NCBI GenBank assembly: GCA_910577825.1
Contig: CAJTOK010000001.1
Span: forward strand, 105,126-169,125
From: an uncultured Lachnospiraceae bacterium
GTDB taxonomy: Bacteria; Bacillota; Clostridia; Lachnospirales; Lachnospiraceae
Direction of reading: 5' to 3'
Length of the DNA: 64,000 nt
Position 1 is the stretch's first letter. Every line of letters starts with the position of its first letter. Position numbers and translations under genes: made by a program. Shown here piece after piece: positions 61,778 to 64,000 of this stretch. The notes under the pieces are model-generated. The model was not told where the DNA came from and made no database searches. It saw only the letters and a list, made by a program, of their open reading frames with translations.

Positions 61778-63403
61778 ATGTTTGTGAAATTGTTCAAACA
61801 AACAAAGAAGACAAAGCGCAATTTTAGTTTCTTTATAACTCTGGCAATGGTTATATCATTGTTGCCAATAGGACCAGCAGCAAAAGCCGCTACTAATAAT
61901 GTAACAGTTGAATTAGATGGAAATTTAAAATCTTTATTAACCCCAGTAATAACAGAAGGAACAAATGAAACTATAGTTCAATTTAATGTTTCAAATAGTA
62001 AAGTAATTAGTGGCGGGTCATTGAAAGTAAAATTTGATACTACAACAGGTGGTTCTGTGGTGGCTACAAGTGAGCCGGGTAACAACCCAAGTGCAGAGCC
62101 AAGTAACAGTCCAAGTGCAGAGCCAGGCCCAAGTGCAGAGCCAAGTAACAGTCCAAGTGAAGAGCCAGGCCAAAGTGCAGAGCCAGGTAACAGTCCAAGT
62201 GCAGAGCCAAGCCAAAGTGCAGAGCCAAGTAACAGTCCAAGCGCAGCGCCAAGCCAAAGTGCAGAGCCAGGTAACAGTCCAAGTGCAGCGCCAGGCTCAA
62301 GTGCAGAGCCAGGTAACAGTCCAAGTGCAGAGCCAGGCTCAAGTGCAGAGCCAACTGAAACGCCAAGCCAGACTCCAGACGGAAGTGGAGAAGATGGAGA
62401 TGGAAATAACGGAACGAATCCTGGAGCAGAAAATGCTTCTCTTTTTAAAGGTATCAGGAGTGCTTCTGCAGAAACAGCTTCTATTAGTTGTAGTGAAGTA
62501 GCAGATGGAAATTGCAGTGTTGTTAAAGAGTCTGCTGATGGTACATATATTCTTAGTCCAGCAGCAGGAAAAGAAAGTTTTAAATTTAAGATAAGTGGCA
62601 TTACGGATGATATTAAATTAATAGTTTCAGGAAGTGGCTTTGAGGTAAAAGAAAAGGAATCTGATGATAACCAGAATGGTAATGGTACTGGAAGCAACAG
62701 TGGGAATAATGGTTACATTCCTGGACAGGGTGCAACGGCTACGTCAGCACCAAACATTTCATCAGAGCCTTCTGGTTCACCTAGTGCAGCCCCTAGTGAT
62801 GCACCGGGTATAAGTCCAAGCAATGAACCAGGGACAAATCCAAGCAGTGCACCTGCTGTAAATCCAAGCAGTACACCAAGTGTACCAGTACAGACACCAT
62901 CCCCTGTGCCATCTGGTACACAAAAACCAGTAACCAATACACCTGGACCGGGCAAAAATGATAATAACAATCCTTCACAGACATCTGTTAATTATTCAAA
63001 GTATAAAATATCTAAATCTAATGGAAATACAGTCAAGATTGTATCTTGTAAGAAAAATGTTGTAAATGTTACAGTTCCTTCAACTATCAAAATTGATGGC
63101 AAAGTTTATAAAGTTACAGTTATTAATAAGAATGCTTTTAAGGGTAATAAGAAACTTGAAAAGGTTATAGTTGGTAATAATATCCAGAAGATTGCAACTG
63201 GTGCATTCAAGGGATGCAGCAATTTAAAGAAGATTGTTGTTAATACCAAAAAGCTTAAAATGAGCAAAGTTGGTGATAACGCATTTAAGGGAATTAATAG
63301 TAAAGCAACGATTAAAGTACCAAAATCTAAAGTTAATAAATACAAGAAAATTGTCATGGCTAAAGGTGCAGGCAATAATGTTAAAGTAGTAAAGTTAAAG
63401 TAG
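61778..63403 (+). CDS. Secreted Ser-Pro repeat protein with LRR_5 domain
   Basis: This exported protein of about 541 residues has a basic head and a signal peptide ending near AAKAA (residue 38). A short beta-domain (40-100) comes first. A low-complexity region of 14-residue repeats follows (SAEPGNSPSAEPGS and variants). Next are a second beta-domain (about 230-300) and a second Ser/Pro/Gly linker. The C-terminal leucine-rich repeat domain of the BspA/LRR_5 type has AFKGNKKLEKVIVGNNIQKI and AFKGCSNLKKIVV. No anchor is visible. Such proteins often mediate adhesion. The ATG at 61778 is preferred to one six codons upstream because of the AAAGGTGG site. Confidence 0.85.
   Translation: MFVKLFKQTKKTKRNFSFFITLAMVISLLPIGPAAKAATNNVTVELDGNLKSLLTPVITEGTNETIVQFNVSNSKVISGGSLKVKFDTTTGGSVVATSEPGNNPSAEPSNSPSAEPGPSAEPSNSPSEEPGQSAEPGNSPSAEPSQSAEPSNSPSAAPSQSAEPGNSPSAAPGSSAEPGNSPSAEPGSSAEPTETPSQTPDGSGEDGDGNNGTNPGAENASLFKGIRSASAETASISCSEVADGNCSVVKESADGTYILSPAAGKESFKFKISGITDDIKLIVSGSGFEVKEKESDDNQNGNGTGSNSGNNGYIPGQGATATSAPNISSEPSGSPSAAPSDAPGISPSNEPGTNPSSAPAVNPSSTPSVPVQTPSPVPSGTQKPVTNTPGPGKNDNNNPSQTSVNYSKYKISKSNGNTVKIVSCKKNVVNVTVPSTIKIDGKVYKVTVINKNAFKGNKKLEKVIVGNNIQKIATGAFKGCSNLKKIVVNTKKLKMSKVGDNAFKGINSKATIKVPKSKVNKYKKIVMAKGAGNNVKVVKLK
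62090..62341 (+). repeat. Six 42-bp tandem repeats coding for a Ser/Pro/Glu linker
   Basis: Each unit begins AGTGCAGAGCCA and encodes 14 residues of the form SAEPxNSPSAxPxx. Variation between units is confined to Gly/Ser, Glu/Ala and the last residue. A degenerate seventh copy follows at 62342. Copy number may vary between strains and set the length of the surface linker. Confidence 0.92.
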
Positions 63404-63452
63404 TAAAGAAATAGCTTTTCATAAGAGTTATATGTAGCATCTGGAAATAGTT

Positions 63453-63493
63453 CCCAAAATACCACCGGTAATATTTACCGGTGGTATTTTGGG
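63453..63493. terminator. Long perfect hairpin after the LRR_5 protein gene
   Basis: The 19-base arms 63453-63471 (CCCAAAATACCACCGGTAA) and 63475-63493 pair perfectly around a 3-base loop, 50 bases past the stop codon. The right arm contains ATTTT but no free T-run follows. A terminator is the simplest reading. Confidence 0.75.
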
Positions 63494-63771
63494 GTTGTTA
63501 ATGGATACTTTGAAATTGCAGCCTGTTAAAAATACCAGCTTGTATTTAACGTCTTCCTCCGTTTATTTTTCATTCATTCAAAAACTGTGGCCTATCTTGA
63601 GAAAATACTTGAAAATCCGGATAGGTGGTGGTACTATTACATAAGTGTATTAATTGGGATGGAGATTGTTAATTATTAAATTTAAATAGAGGAATAATAA
63701 CTGTAGCCAGCTTCTTAATACATCAGTGTAATGTAAAAAATTAAAATTTTAGAGTAAAGGGAGATTAAGAG
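63494..63771. other. Intergenic region before the right-edge chemoreceptor gene
   Basis: This is AT-rich sequence with no open frame of note. It contains a weak inverted pair CTATC/GATAG (about 63593-63626) and a GGGAG ribosome site just before the ATG at 63772. No convincing promoter could be chosen. Confidence 0.3.
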
Positions 63772-64000
63772 ATGTTTAAGAAACTTGGTAAAATGAACAT
63801 TGGAAAGCGTTTAAAAAATGCTTTCACACAAATTATTTTTGTTTTTGGGGTGTTATCTATCCTGATTATGGCAGTTATTTTTTATACAGCAAGCAAGTAT
63901 GAAAGGGTGCTGGACTATTATGCGTATCCACAGGGGGATATAGCACCATAAGCGCGAACTTAAGAAAAAATGCTTAAAATACAGGCTTTGAAGAAAACTT
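63772..64000 (+). pseudogene. Start of a chemoreceptor gene, apparently frameshifted
   Basis: The first 59 codons read as a chemoreceptor N-terminus: a basic head (KKLGKMNIGKRLKNAF), a membrane helix (IIFVFGVLSILIMAVIFYTA) and YERVLDYYAYPQGDI, the usual beginning of a four-helix sensor. A TAA follows at 63949-63951. Adding one base near 63937 would restore GDIGTISANLRKNA, but a further TAA then lies about ten codons on. The gene is therefore probably decayed, unless the sequence has errors; the rest lies outside the window. Confidence 0.6.

Noticed and set aside
62090..62341. Possible CRISPR-like array
   Set aside because: The units are directly adjacent with no unique spacers, and they keep an open reading frame.
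61978..62697. Several long open frames on both strands over the Ser-Pro repeats
   Set aside because: The 42-bp repeat (a multiple of three) lacks stop codons in all frames; only the frame with signal peptide and LRR_5 domain is a gene.

Overview
The window is AT-rich DNA from a Gram-positive anaerobe of the class Clostridia, most like the family Lachnospiraceae and probably a gut or rumen polysaccharide user. Pointers are the intracellular xylan/arabinan glycosidases, a CspB-type subtilase, Ser/Pro/Thr-rich secreted proteins with FN3, Big2 or LRR_5 repeats, a dockerin-bearing M60-like protease, a veg gene, a Firmicutes-type SOS box and many chemoreceptors and hybrid kinases. No rRNA, tRNA or CRISPR array was seen.

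Layout. 1-11.1 kb (minus strand): a chemoreceptor cut by the left edge, then GH43, a YesL/DUF624 membrane protein, GH8 exo-oligoxylanase, an S8 protease and a large GH51 arabinofuranosidase, which together look like cytoplasmic processing of imported arabinoxylan fragments. 11.1-19.6 kb (minus): a sugar-phosphate transferase and a glycosyltransferase, a GntR/FCD regulator, then housekeeping genes holA, a Cof-type phosphatase, an HD hydrolase, lexA (with its own SOS box), rsfS, yqeK, nadD and yhbY. 19.6-29.9 kb: a second chemoreceptor diverges from a secreted M60-like dockerin protease (perfect consensus promoter), followed by a secreted protein with a possible cohesin-like domain and FN3 repeats, and a D,D-carboxypeptidase. 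29.9-33.3 kb (minus): two LytR-CpsA-Psr proteins, a HipA-like kinase and an overlapping gene of unknown function.

33.5-44.8 kb is an accessory island: a broken XRE gene, then one tight operon xre-hsdM-hsdS-Ser/Thr kinase-hsdR-DUF3800-unknown, closed by a complete ISAs1-family insertion sequence. This is the most interesting part of the window. HsdS carries three target-recognition domains instead of two. A GACA tetranucleotide tract lies exactly at the end of the second half. By reading the frames, gain or loss of one repeat unit ends the protein at 423 residues as a normal two-domain HsdS. A second, 12-bp repeat (TAEL type) lies in the first central spacer. A complete protein kinase sits between hsdS and hsdR. 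The operon looks like a phase-variable type I restriction system with built-in accessory effectors.

44.8-64 kb: a SEC-C protein, a three-gene signalling operon (hybrid-type kinase, REC-HD-GYP c-di-GMP phosphodiesterase, CheA-like protein without CheW domain), veg, an exonuclease, an EamA transporter, a secreted papain-type protease, DUF368 and AI-2E membrane proteins, a VanZ-like protein, a two-REC regulator with a large 7TM hybrid kinase, and a secreted Ser-Pro repeat/LRR_5 protein. The 740-bp gap before the last gene holds a strikingly folded, unidentified element (possible structured RNA) and two related palindromes. The right edge cuts the start of a damaged chemoreceptor gene.
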